A DNA stretch of 12,576 bases from Aequorivita sp. (GTDB taxonomy: Bacteria; Bacteroidota; Bacteroidia; Flavobacteriales; Flavobacteriaceae), in the NCBI GenBank assembly GCA_002733915.1, contig NVXN01000003.1, positions 137,873 through 150,448 of the forward strand, read 5' to 3'. Below, one piece after another: positions 1-5,549 of the stretch. The notes below the pieces were generated by a model. It was not told the origin of the DNA and searched no databases. It saw only the letters and a program-made list of their open reading frames with translations. The number at the start of each line of letters is the position of its first letter. The stretch's first letter is position 1. A program made the translations under genes and the position numbers.

Positions 1-355
1 TAAGAGGCTCTTTTTCCGTGTAAAAGGAGATTTCCAGATCCAAGGACTGTAATTCAGTTTCCGTTTTCTTTTCCTTTTTATAATCCCTTGATTTCTTTAT
101 TATCTGACAGCTCTTAATTCCTTGGAGGTTTATTTTCAAATAGGGAGATTTCAAGGAATTTTCACTTAAAAACAGTAGGGTGTTTTGGACGTCGTCTATT
201 CCTATAAAGTGGTTGCTCCATTGTTCTTTTATGCTGAATAGCAGGTTTTCTTTTTTTACGGCATTGTTAATCTGTTTTTTTATTTTATTGGAATTATTTC
301 TTGCAATAATTAAGGTGGTAATTATGATAATTGCGGACATTGATATTTTCATCAT
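1..355 (-). CDS. Unrecognised protein, N-terminal part (runs off left edge)
   Basis: An open frame reads leftward from two adjacent ATG codons (355-353 and 352-350) to the window edge with no stop, giving 118 visible residues. The N-terminus (MMKISMSAIIIITTLIIARN) is one hydrophobic segment suited to a membrane anchor or uncleaved signal. The rest is polar and Lys/Glu-rich (for example KKSRDYKKEKKTETE) and ends in a possible beta-strand stretch (LDLEISFY). No family motif is recognised. A hydrophobic anchor followed by a polar body also fits pilin-like or small anchored proteins, but no prepilin peptidase site is seen. It lies 91 nt downstream of another minus-strand gene and may be cotranscribed with it. 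The call rests on the unbroken frame and sensible composition; the opposite-strand ORF here is only isoleucine-rich shadow. Confidence 0.5.
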   Translation of the reverse strand, partial: MMKISMSAIIIITTLIIARNNSNKIKKQINNAVKKENLLFSIKEQWSNHFIGIDDVQNTLLFLSENSLKSPYLKINLQGIKSCQIIKKSRDYKKEKKTETELQSLDLEISFYTEKEPL

Positions 356-446
356 TATTATTTTTAAAGTTTAAACTGAAATGGTTGTATGGAGCTATAC
401 TCCCAGAGATTGGGGGGACAGCTATAAAAAAATAATATAGATGTAT

Positions 447-794
447 TTATGTATAAAAATGAAAGGGAAAGATAATCGTTCGGGAAGTCAGCCTCAAGGG
501 GATGCTTTTTCCTATTTCAAAATACGTAAGCTTATGGTTATAGCTTACAGCTATAAAAAGCTGCAAAGAAGTATTCGAAGGGCTGTAGGGCACCTTAAAA
601 GTTCTGACAGACCCATTGGTGTGCTGGGGTTTAAAATAACCGTCAACTATTAAGGCGTTGTGGTTAGCTTCGTTGGGCGAAACGGAAATTTCTGAGGGGC
701 TCTCCTCAATGGAAGACAATCCACTGCTATGTATTGGAGCGACAAAGGATAGCCAGATAAAAAGGCTGAAAATAAATATTCTAAAGCCCAACAT
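447..794 (-). CDS. Putative small secreted protein, unknown function
   Basis: This 115-residue frame starts best at the ATG at 794, which puts a clear signal peptide at the N-terminus (MLGFRIFIFSLFIWLSFVAP). An in-frame start 33 nt upstream would bury that signal behind a polar leader. The mature part is about 90 residues, with a Ser/Glu-rich stretch and then a sequence containing several aromatic residues. It ends in a hydrophobic, aromatic tail (IIFPFHFYT). No cysteine pairs, lipobox or known domain are visible. It is divergent from the PiT-like gene. Two overlapping ORFs in other frames lack export or domain features and are taken as shadows. No function is proposed. Confidence 0.45.
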   Translation of the reverse strand: MLGFRIFIFSLFIWLSFVAPIHSSGLSSIEESPSEISVSPNEANHNALIVDGYFKPQHTNGSVRTFKVPYSPSNTSLQLFIAVSYNHKLTYFEIGKSIPLRLTSRTIIFPFHFYT

Positions 795-821
795 TGTGTG
801 ATAATTATGGGGATAAATGTA

Positions 822-837
822 TAACAATTGCTTGTTA
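822..837. promoter_or_regulatory. Dyad TAACAA-N4-TTGTTA in divergent intergenic region
   Basis: This is a perfect 6-4-6 inverted repeat, TAACAATTGCTTGTTA, lying 27 nt upstream of the minus-strand secreted-protein start and about 95 nt upstream of the PiT-like start. Its size and symmetry fit a dimeric regulator site. It lacks the TGA/TCA core of the FNR-type boxes found later in the window. No canonical -7 element was found beside it on the minus strand, so its function is inference. Confidence 0.3.
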
Positions 838-903
838 ATAAATTCACAAATAATATAGAAAAAAAACTTCCCTGAGCCACATTATTTCAAACCCATTTCC
901 TAC

Positions 904-911
904 TACATTTG
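904..911 (+). promoter_or_regulatory. -7 element (TACATTTG) of PiT-like gene
   Basis: TACATTTG is an exact match to the Bacteroidota -7 consensus TAnnTTTG and lies 21 nt upstream of the ATG at 933. It would give a short leader of about 20 nt. The -33 region has no clear TTG. AAAGAG at 921-926 may act as a weak ribosome binding site. Confidence 0.45.
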
Positions 912-932
912 CGCTGCGCTAAAGAGTATACT

Positions 933-1883
933 ATGGAATTAATTATTGGTTATATTGGGTTTATTATTGCGGCTTATTCAGTGATTGCCAACGATGTTAT
1001 CCAAACGCTTGGCACTTTTATTTCTTCCAACTTTAAAGTAAAATGGTGGTGGCTCTGGCTTTTTGCCATTGGCATTTTATCGGTCACCCTGTTGTACGGG
1101 TGGTATCTCCATGAGGGCGATGTGTCTTATGGCAGATTGAGCAATATTCCGTTTCCGGAAAAATTGCACTGGTGGTATCTTTTAGCTCCCATCGCTTTAT
1201 TGGCCATAACGCGTTTAGGGGTGCCCGTTAGTACCACCTTTATGATTTTAAGTGTGTTTTCAACAGGGCAGGTTATTGAGAAAATGATCTTGAAATCTGT
1301 CTATGGCTATGCCCTTGCATTTGTATTTGCTATCATTGTATATGTAGTAGTTTCAAAACAATTGGAAACCAATCAATCCTTGGCAAAACTGGATAAGCAC
1401 AGAAAAAAACATTATTGGTTGGTGGCCCAATGGTTCTCTACGGGCTTTTTATGGTCGCAATGGCTTATCCAGGATTTTGCGAATATTTATGTTTTTTTGC
1501 CCAGAAAACTTTCCCTGGAGCAAGTACTGGTTTCATTAGGCTGTATCCTTCTTATAATGGCGTACATCTTTAGAAAAAGAGGCGGTAAGATTCAGGAGAT
1601 AGTCAACCAAAAATCGAATACCAAGAACATTCGTTCTGCCACAATTATCGATCTAATTTATGGTATCTTCTTATTTGTATTTGGCAACCTCAACTCTATA
1701 CCTATGAGCACCACTTGGGTCTTTATTGGTATTCTTGCCGGTAGGGAATTGGCAATAACCTATTTGTTGAACAAGAAAAAGATAAAATACACCTACATCA
1801 TCATTGCCAAGGACTTCGGGAAAGTAAATATAGGGCTTGCAATAAGCGTAGTTATTGCATTATTGATTCAGTATTTAAAATAA
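933..1883 (+). CDS. Short, divergent PiT-family (inorganic phosphate transporter-like) membrane protein
   Basis: This is a polytopic membrane protein of 316 residues. PiT proteins move phosphate with H+ or Na+ and are built from two inverted repeats. Both repeat signatures are visible here in divergent form. The first has ANDVIQTLGTF (19-29), corresponding to the family GANDVANA-GT motif, then GVPVSTTFMILSVFS (96-110), corresponding to the P-STTH motif. The second has QDFANIYVFLP (180-190) and SIPMSTTWVFIGILAGREL (255-273). The His of STTH is replaced by Phe or Trp, and the protein is shorter than E. coli PitA (about 500). A polar, basic loop near 143-160 separates the halves. I chose ATG 933 over the in-frame TTG at 909 because the hydrophobic segment then starts at once and AAAGAG sits upstream. 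No phosphate-regulation gene is adjacent, so the true substrate is uncertain. Confidence 0.7.
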   Translation: MELIIGYIGFIIAAYSVIANDVIQTLGTFISSNFKVKWWWLWLFAIGILSVTLLYGWYLHEGDVSYGRLSNIPFPEKLHWWYLLAPIALLAITRLGVPVSTTFMILSVFSTGQVIEKMILKSVYGYALAFVFAIIVYVVVSKQLETNQSLAKLDKHRKKHYWLVAQWFSTGFLWSQWLIQDFANIYVFLPRKLSLEQVLVSLGCILLIMAYIFRKRGGKIQEIVNQKSNTKNIRSATIIDLIYGIFLFVFGNLNSIPMSTTWVFIGILAGRELAITYLLNKKKIKYTYIIIAKDFGKVNIGLAISVVIALLIQYLK

Positions 1884-1967
1884 CCATACTCACAATAATC
1901 TTGCAGGCAAAGCCTTATATAGTTTTAAATTAAAGTATTGAGCAAACATTTAGACTGTTTTTAACCT

Positions 1968-2162
1968 TCAAATTAAAGACTTTCCTATCTTGAAACAGCT
2001 TATAGTCAAAGCTACATGCAGCAAAAGTTTCATTATTTCCAAACTGATCATAACAACCTCTTTCTTATATTCTTTTGTTAATGAATTATCCTGGGCACTG
2101 CATATACCCATATTAAAAAGTAATGCTATAAACTGTATGGGCAATTGGATACTAATTCTCAT
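1968..2162 (-). CDS. Doubtful small ORF with signal-peptide-like N-terminus
   Basis: This 64-codon frame begins MRISIQLPIQFIALLFNMG and runs into SAQDN, a plausible signal peptide with the AQ cleavage pattern common in Bacteroidota. The remainder contains a second hydrophobic stretch (LLLHVALTISCFKIG) and no recognised domain. It starts 26 nt after the stop of the upstream esterase gene on the same strand, so it could be the last gene of that transcript or a decayed fragment of a longer secreted protein. The neighbouring 1884-1967 stretch, between it and the convergent PiT-like gene, holds nothing I can identify. Confidence 0.25.
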   Translation of the reverse strand: MRISIQLPIQFIALLFNMGICSAQDNSLTKEYKKEVVMISLEIMKLLLHVALTISCFKIGKSLI

Positions 2163-2188
2163 TTATTAATGATTTTAGATTGTGTCTC

Positions 2189-3442
2189 TTATTTATTCTT
2201 TAAAACTTCAATCCTATCTTTATAGTAACTGTCCCCACTCATTTCAAAAGCTTTAGTCACAAAATTTATAGCGGTGGCGTTATCTCCATTTCTTTCATAA
2301 TAATCAGCCATAGAATTATACGAGCTTGGGCTATTTGGATAAAATTCTATACCACATTCAAAGAACATTTTCGATTTTTCAGGTTGTTCCATATCTAAAC
2401 TCATGTATCCGAGCATATTCAATAAATCTTCAGGATATGGCGGTACAGAATAATTAAAATATTTTTTTAGTTTATTAGCTCGATAGCGTATGATTTCGGA
2501 TAATTCTTCCTTTGATGTTTCAGGTGAATTGAATTTATCAGTATTCTCCATTTGGTACCATTTAAAAACTGAAATCAAACCGTCCATGAGGGATGGAAAT
2601 GGAATGGTACCATGGATATCTTTTGGATAGAATTTCCATTCCAGAGCCAATCCGTTTTGTTTGTTTTGCGCTACTAGTTCTGAAAAAGAAATATTAGATC
2701 GTGGAAATAGGGTAAAGTCTGATGTATCCTGCATTACATTATCAATTGTAATCTTTGGATCTTGCATATTTAATTGCCCGTTTAAAGACATAAATAAAGA
2801 TTTGTCTTGATAATTATTATTTGCGAGTTTGTCTTTTGCCTCTTTCAATAACTTTTGGTTATCCCAATCAAGACTTGGATCGATTGCTATATAATTAGAA
2901 AATAATTCTGGATGATTTACGAGTGAATAAAGCGTAAATAAACCACCATAAGAATGCCCTATTAAAGTTCTAAAACTAGTTACCGGATATTTATTTTCAA
3001 CAAAAGGAATCAGTTCGGCCTCCAAAAATTTACTAAAATTGACAGCGGCTCCGTTTTCTTGTTCAAAAGGCCTTCCGAACATCTCAGTTACTTTTGAAGT
3101 CGTCAAGTCACGCATTCTATTGATATCGTTTGAAATACCAACAATAACCATTTCGGGAGTAAAGCCACCACTATAATAGTTTTGCACATCATTAACTGTT
3201 GGGAGAAATACTTCACCATCTAAAACAAAAACTACAGGGAATTTTTCGTTTTTATTGGGGTCATAGGTAGCAGGAAGTTGCACATAGATTTTTCTGTATT
3301 CCTTTAGAGTTTTTGAATATATGCTATCCAAAGCACCAATTTGTTGCAAAAATTGACCATTTTGATTCGTTTGTCCGTATGAAGATTTTAGACAGAAAAA
3401 GCTTACGCCAATTACTAATAATACGAGTGTTCTATTCATCAT
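2189..3442 (-). CDS. Secreted alpha/beta-hydrolase esterase (PF00756-type) with C-terminal TPR-like region
   Basis: The 417-residue product has a signal peptide (about 1-24, ending SSYGQ), so it acts in the periplasm or outside the cell. The body resembles the putative esterase family related to enterobactin esterases (IroE/Fes-like). It has a strand with VFVLDGEVF (71-79), the nucleophile elbow GHSYGG with Ser164, and a plausible catalytic His277 in KDIHGTIP. The acidic triad residue is probably in the 188-194 region (IDPSLDWD) or further on; I cannot fix it. Residues about 340-415 form two helix-turn-helix repeats (LLNMLGYMSLDMEQPEKSKMF and ADYYERNGDNATAINF types), as in TPRs. This esterase plus TPR layout is common in flavobacterial homologues. 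The substrate is not evident. The start is a double ATG (3442 and 3439). An operator-like array lies about 150 nt upstream. Confidence 0.85.
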   Translation of the reverse strand: MMNRTLVLLVIGVSFFCLKSSYGQTNQNGQFLQQIGALDSIYSKTLKEYRKIYVQLPATYDPNKNEKFPVVFVLDGEVFLPTVNDVQNYYSGGFTPEMVIVGISNDINRMRDLTTSKVTEMFGRPFEQENGAAVNFSKFLEAELIPFVENKYPVTSFRTLIGHSYGGLFTLYSLVNHPELFSNYIAIDPSLDWDNQKLLKEAKDKLANNNYQDKSLFMSLNGQLNMQDPKITIDNVMQDTSDFTLFPRSNISFSELVAQNKQNGLALEWKFYPKDIHGTIPFPSLMDGLISVFKWYQMENTDKFNSPETSKEELSEIIRYRANKLKKYFNYSVPPYPEDLLNMLGYMSLDMEQPEKSKMFFECGIEFYPNSPSSYNSMADYYERNGDNATAINFVTKAFEMSGDSYYKDRIEVLKNK

Positions 3443-3586
3443 TTAATTTATTATTCAACAAGTTTGTATATTATGCTATTTGGTTAGGAAATAATTTATT
3501 TAAGGAAAACGGAATTAAACAGTAATATACAAGGTCCTCAAAACATTTACCAGGTCTTAATTTCGTAATACATTTTCTTTTAAATA

Positions 3587-3594
3587 CAAACTTA
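3587..3594 (-). promoter_or_regulatory. Candidate -7 element (TAAGTTTG) upstream of the esterase gene
   Basis: Read on the minus strand this is TAAGTTTG, an exact TAnnTTTG match. It faces the esterase gene, with a predicted leader of roughly 140 nt. The four-half-site array directly abuts it and covers the place where a -33 element would lie. No clear TTG is present there. Confidence 0.35.
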
Positions 3595-3627
3595 ACTAAA
3601 AATTTAGTTTAAACTAATGAATTAGTT
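3594..3627. promoter_or_regulatory. Operator-like array of four alternating AACTAA half-sites, 9-bp spacing
   Basis: Two neighbouring dyads are visible: AACTAAA-aa-TTTAGTT (3594-3609) and AACTAAT-ga-ATTAGTT (3612-3627). Their centres are 18 bp apart. The junction itself forms a perfect 14-bp palindrome, TTAGTTTAAACTAA (3604-3617). The result is four half-sites in strictly alternating orientation, centred every 9 bp. Such regularity suggests cooperative binding by two dimers of a repressor or activator. It abuts a -7-like element facing the esterase gene. The regulator is unknown and not encoded in the window. Confidence 0.45.
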
Positions 3628-3781
3628 ATAATTTTTGGGTAGTGGCGGCTATTGGCAATCCATTTAGCTAAAGGATGTCCCTGTAGCTTTAGACAAAGAG
3701 TCCATGTGTTGGACTATAAACAAGTCAATTCCAGATACTAATTCCTATTACGATTCCTAAGGATCAAAACGTGAACCAACG

Positions 3782-3893
3782 ATGACTCTTAAAACTTTAC
3801 GATTTTGAACCTACAACTATTCCGAAAATTCCCTCTTTTACCGAACTTTCGGTAAAAACAAATATTGAAGCTTTATTGATAAAGCATAAATAG
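3782..3893 (+). pseudogene. Frame-disrupted gene remnant (weakly Fic N-terminus-like)
   Basis: An ATG at 3782 reads MTLK. If one A of the AAAA run at 3791-3794 is dropped, the frame continues as LYDFEPTTIPKIP, then SFTELSVKT, then NIEALLIKHK, to a TAG at 3891. The continuation has no start codon of its own because a TGA lies at 3783-3785 in that frame. The IP-IP and NIEALL pattern faintly recalls the N-terminal segment of Fic-family proteins, but this is recall and not a match I could test. The frame ends inside an 11-bp tandem repeat. I read it as the N-terminal scrap of a lost or phase-shifted gene. A conserved peptide seen by chance remains possible. Confidence 0.35.
3836..3857. repeat. 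22-bp near-perfect palindrome with 10-bp arms
   Basis: TTTTACCGAA and TTCGGTAAAA are exact reverse complements separated by only CT. Ten matched base pairs around a 2-nt centre is far above background for this AT-rich stretch. The short loop favours a protein-binding dyad over an RNA hairpin. It lies within the gene remnant (SFTELSVK region) and just before the tandem repeat. Confidence 0.6.
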
Positions 3894-3921
3894 TGTATAG
3901 ATAAAGTATGGATAGTGTATT
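3878..3921 (+). repeat. Four tandem 11-bp repeats (GATAAAGTATG type)
   Basis: The units are GATAAAGCATA, AATAGTGTATA, GATAAAGTATG and GATAGTGTATT, end to end with no gap. Units 1+2 against 3+4 agree at 18 of the first 21 positions, so the array may have grown as a 22-bp doublet. Since 11 is not a multiple of three, any change in unit number would shift the reading frame of a gene crossing it. The upstream remnant frame stops in the second unit. Confidence 0.65.
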
Positions 3922-4020
3922 AAAGAAACATTATGAGGTCAGAAAGAGCATTAAAATCATTTATACTTTTTTTTAAGTTAAATAAAACCGAAAATTTTAG
4001 GCCTCTTTAATTATTGCATG

Positions 4021-4032
4021 TGATAAATATCA
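4021..4032. promoter_or_regulatory. FNR-like box TGAT-N4-ATCA upstream of hemN
   Basis: TGATAAATATCA contains the core of the FNR consensus (TTGAT-N4-ATCAA) without its outermost bases. Its centre (4026.5) is 33 bp upstream of the centre of the hemN -7 element. That would place it near -40.5, the position of a class II Crp/Fnr activator. hemN is a classic anaerobically induced FNR target in other bacteria. Confidence 0.6.
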
Positions 4033-4055
4033 TTTTATAAAAACCAGACCAGAGC

Positions 4056-4063
4056 TAATTTTG
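4056..4063 (+). promoter_or_regulatory. -7 element (TAATTTTG) of hemN
   Basis: TAATTTTG matches TAnnTTTG exactly and lies 20 nt before the hemN ATG. The -33 position holds only TTTA, a poor TTG, as expected for a promoter that depends on the activator bound just upstream. Confidence 0.55.
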
Positions 4064-4083
4064 CGCCCATAAGAAAATGAGTG

Positions 4084-5448
4084 ATGCAAAACAGTTTAAT
4101 TTCAAAATACAACGTTCCAGGACCGCGTTATACCAGTTACCCCACAGTTCCATATTGGAAAAACGATGATTTTTCTTTAAACCAATGGAAAAAAGGAGTA
4201 ATTAAAAGTTTTTCTGAAAGTAATTCTGAAGAAGGTATAAGCCTCTATATTCACCTTCCTTTCTGTGAAAGCCTTTGCACTTTTTGTGGCTGCAACAAGC
4301 GTATCACAAAAAACCACAATGTGGAGACACCATACCTTGAATCTGTTTTAAAGGAATGGCGACTTTATTTGAAATTATTTACGGAAAGACCCATAATTAA
4401 AGAATTGCACCTTGGCGGTGGTACGCCTACTTTTTTTTCCGCGGAAAATCTAAAATTGCTCATTAAAAGAATTTTTCGAGATGCAACCATAGCCCCAAAT
4501 TCATCTTTCAGCTTTGAAGGACACCCAAACAATACTTCCGAAGAACATTTGCAGACGCTTTTTGATTGTGGGTTTACACGTGTAAGCTATGGTGTTCAGG
4601 ATTACAATCCAACCGTCCAAATGGCAATCCACAGGTTGCAGCCATTTGTGAATGTAAAACGCGTAACCGAAACGGCCCGCGAAATTGGCTACACATCAGT
4701 CGGGCACGACATTATTTTTGGACTTCCCTTTCAGAAAAAGGAACACGTTATCCACACCATTGAGAAAACAAAGGAGTTAATGCCAGATCGCATTGCTTTT
4801 TACAGCTACGCGCACGTTCCGTGGATAAAGGGCAATGGCCAACGCGGGTTTAAAGAAGAAGATCTCCCCAGTGCCATTGAAAAGCGTGATATGTACGAAA
4901 CCGGCAAACGTATGCTTGAAGAAGCGGGATATATAGAAATTGGAATGGACCACTTCGCCCTTAAAACAGATAGCCTCTATAAAGCGGTTGAAGAAAAGAC
5001 CCTCCACCGAAATTTTATGGGGTACACTGACAGCAAAACCCAATTGATGTTGGGACTGGGCGTTTCGGCCATTGGCGATAGCTGGTACTGTTTTGGGCAA
5101 AATGTGAAAAACGTAGAAGAATATCAAGATTTGGTAGCTCAACATATCATTCCTGTGTATCGCGGACATATTTTGAACTCAGAAGATCTCATCATCCGCA
5201 AACATATCCTGAATTTGATGTGCAAACTAGAAACATCTTGGGAGGATATATCACTTCAATTTGAGGAACTGTCCTTAGCGCTCGAAAAACTCAAAGAAAT
5301 GGAAGATGATGGTTTAGTGGATATAGGTGAAAAAAAACTTCAAATTACTGAAAAAGGGCGACCTTACGTACGCAACATCTGCATGGCATTTGATGTGCTT
5401 CTGCAACGCAGTAAGCCGGAAACACAATTGTTTTCAATGACTATCTAA
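4084..5448 (+). CDS. hemN: Oxygen-independent coproporphyrinogen III dehydrogenase (radical SAM)
   Basis: HemN decarboxylates two propionates of coproporphyrinogen III to give protoporphyrinogen IX without oxygen, in the cytoplasm. The 454-residue length is normal for the family. The start is typical (KYNVPGPRYTSYPT, 8-21). The radical-SAM cluster site is C61-x3-C65-x2-C68, followed by the HemN-type Cys70 (CESLCTFCGC). Further family motifs are LHLGGGTPTF (SAM binding region), SFEGHPNNTSEEHL, RVSYGVQDYN and GHDIIFGLPFQ. The C-terminal HemN domain includes the GYTDSKTQLMLGLGVSAIG stretch. I take ATG 4084 as the start: GTG 4081 adds one residue, and ATG 4077 is out of frame. It is a separate transcription unit under an FNR-like box, 101 nt before the nir operon. 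It supplies heme for the cytochromes encoded nearby. Confidence 0.96.
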   Translation: MQNSLISKYNVPGPRYTSYPTVPYWKNDDFSLNQWKKGVIKSFSESNSEEGISLYIHLPFCESLCTFCGCNKRITKNHNVETPYLESVLKEWRLYLKLFTERPIIKELHLGGGTPTFFSAENLKLLIKRIFRDATIAPNSSFSFEGHPNNTSEEHLQTLFDCGFTRVSYGVQDYNPTVQMAIHRLQPFVNVKRVTETAREIGYTSVGHDIIFGLPFQKKEHVIHTIEKTKELMPDRIAFYSYAHVPWIKGNGQRGFKEEDLPSAIEKRDMYETGKRMLEEAGYIEIGMDHFALKTDSLYKAVEEKTLHRNFMGYTDSKTQLMLGLGVSAIGDSWYCFGQNVKNVEEYQDLVAQHIIPVYRGHILNSEDLIIRKHILNLMCKLETSWEDISLQFEELSLALEKLKEMEDDGLVDIGEKKLQITEKGRPYVRNICMAFDVLLQRSKPETQLFSMTI

Positions 5449-5485
5449 ATTATTTTCTCAATTTTTTACAGAATCTTTTAAATAC

Positions 5486-5497
5486 TGACATACGTCA
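5486..5497. promoter_or_regulatory. FNR/NnrR-like box TGAC-N4-GTCA upstream of the nir operon
   Basis: TGACATACGTCA carries the TGAC-N4-GTCA core typical of NO-responsive Crp/Fnr members (NnrR/DNR, consensus TTGAC-N4-GTCAA). Its centre at 5491.5 lies 33 bp upstream of the centre of the -7-like element at 5521-5528. This is the same geometry as at hemN. The half-site differs from the hemN box by C for T at its fourth base, so the same or a sister regulator could bind. Confidence 0.6.
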
Positions 5498-5500
5498 TAT

Positions 5501-5528
5501 TTGTTTTTAAAGCAAAATAAGATATTTG
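5501..5528 (+). promoter_or_regulatory. Candidate promoter of the nir operon (TTG-N17-GATATTTG)
   Basis: TTG at 5501-5503 and GATATTTG at 5521-5528 form a Bacteroidota-type -33/-7 pair. The -7 element has one mismatch to TAnnTTTG (G for the first T). Predicted transcription starts near 5532, about 18 nt before the porin ATG. Confidence 0.45.
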
Positions 5529-5549
5529 TATCTGAAATAAATTTATAGT

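Noticed and set aside
180..374. Plus-strand ORF of 64 codons rich in Ile and Phe
   Set aside because: It is the complement of the hydrophobic N-terminus of the minus-strand gene running off the left edge; no motif or upstream signal supports it.
538..556. Inverted repeat TTATAGCT-TAC-AGCTATAA
   Set aside because: It lies inside the likely coding frame of the small secreted protein, and the AT-rich sequence makes such short dyads common.
441..880. Plus ORF 441-653 and minus ORF 650-880 overlapping the small secreted-protein gene
   Set aside because: Neither has a signal peptide, domain or promoter; the 447-794 minus frame has a clear signal peptide and excludes both.
3640..3775. Minus-strand reading with GIVIGIS-like hydrophobic peptide, possible gene remnant
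   Set aside because: Several in-frame stops and no recognisable family; not enough to call a pseudogene.
3908..3976. Tiny plus ORF (about 22 codons, starting MDSVLKKHYE) after the tandem repeat
   Set aside because: Starts inside the repeat, is very short, and could equally be the shifted continuation of the remnant; no independent support.
4777..5169. Minus-strand ORF of 130 codons inside hemN
   Set aside because: Shadow of the strongly conserved HemN reading frame.
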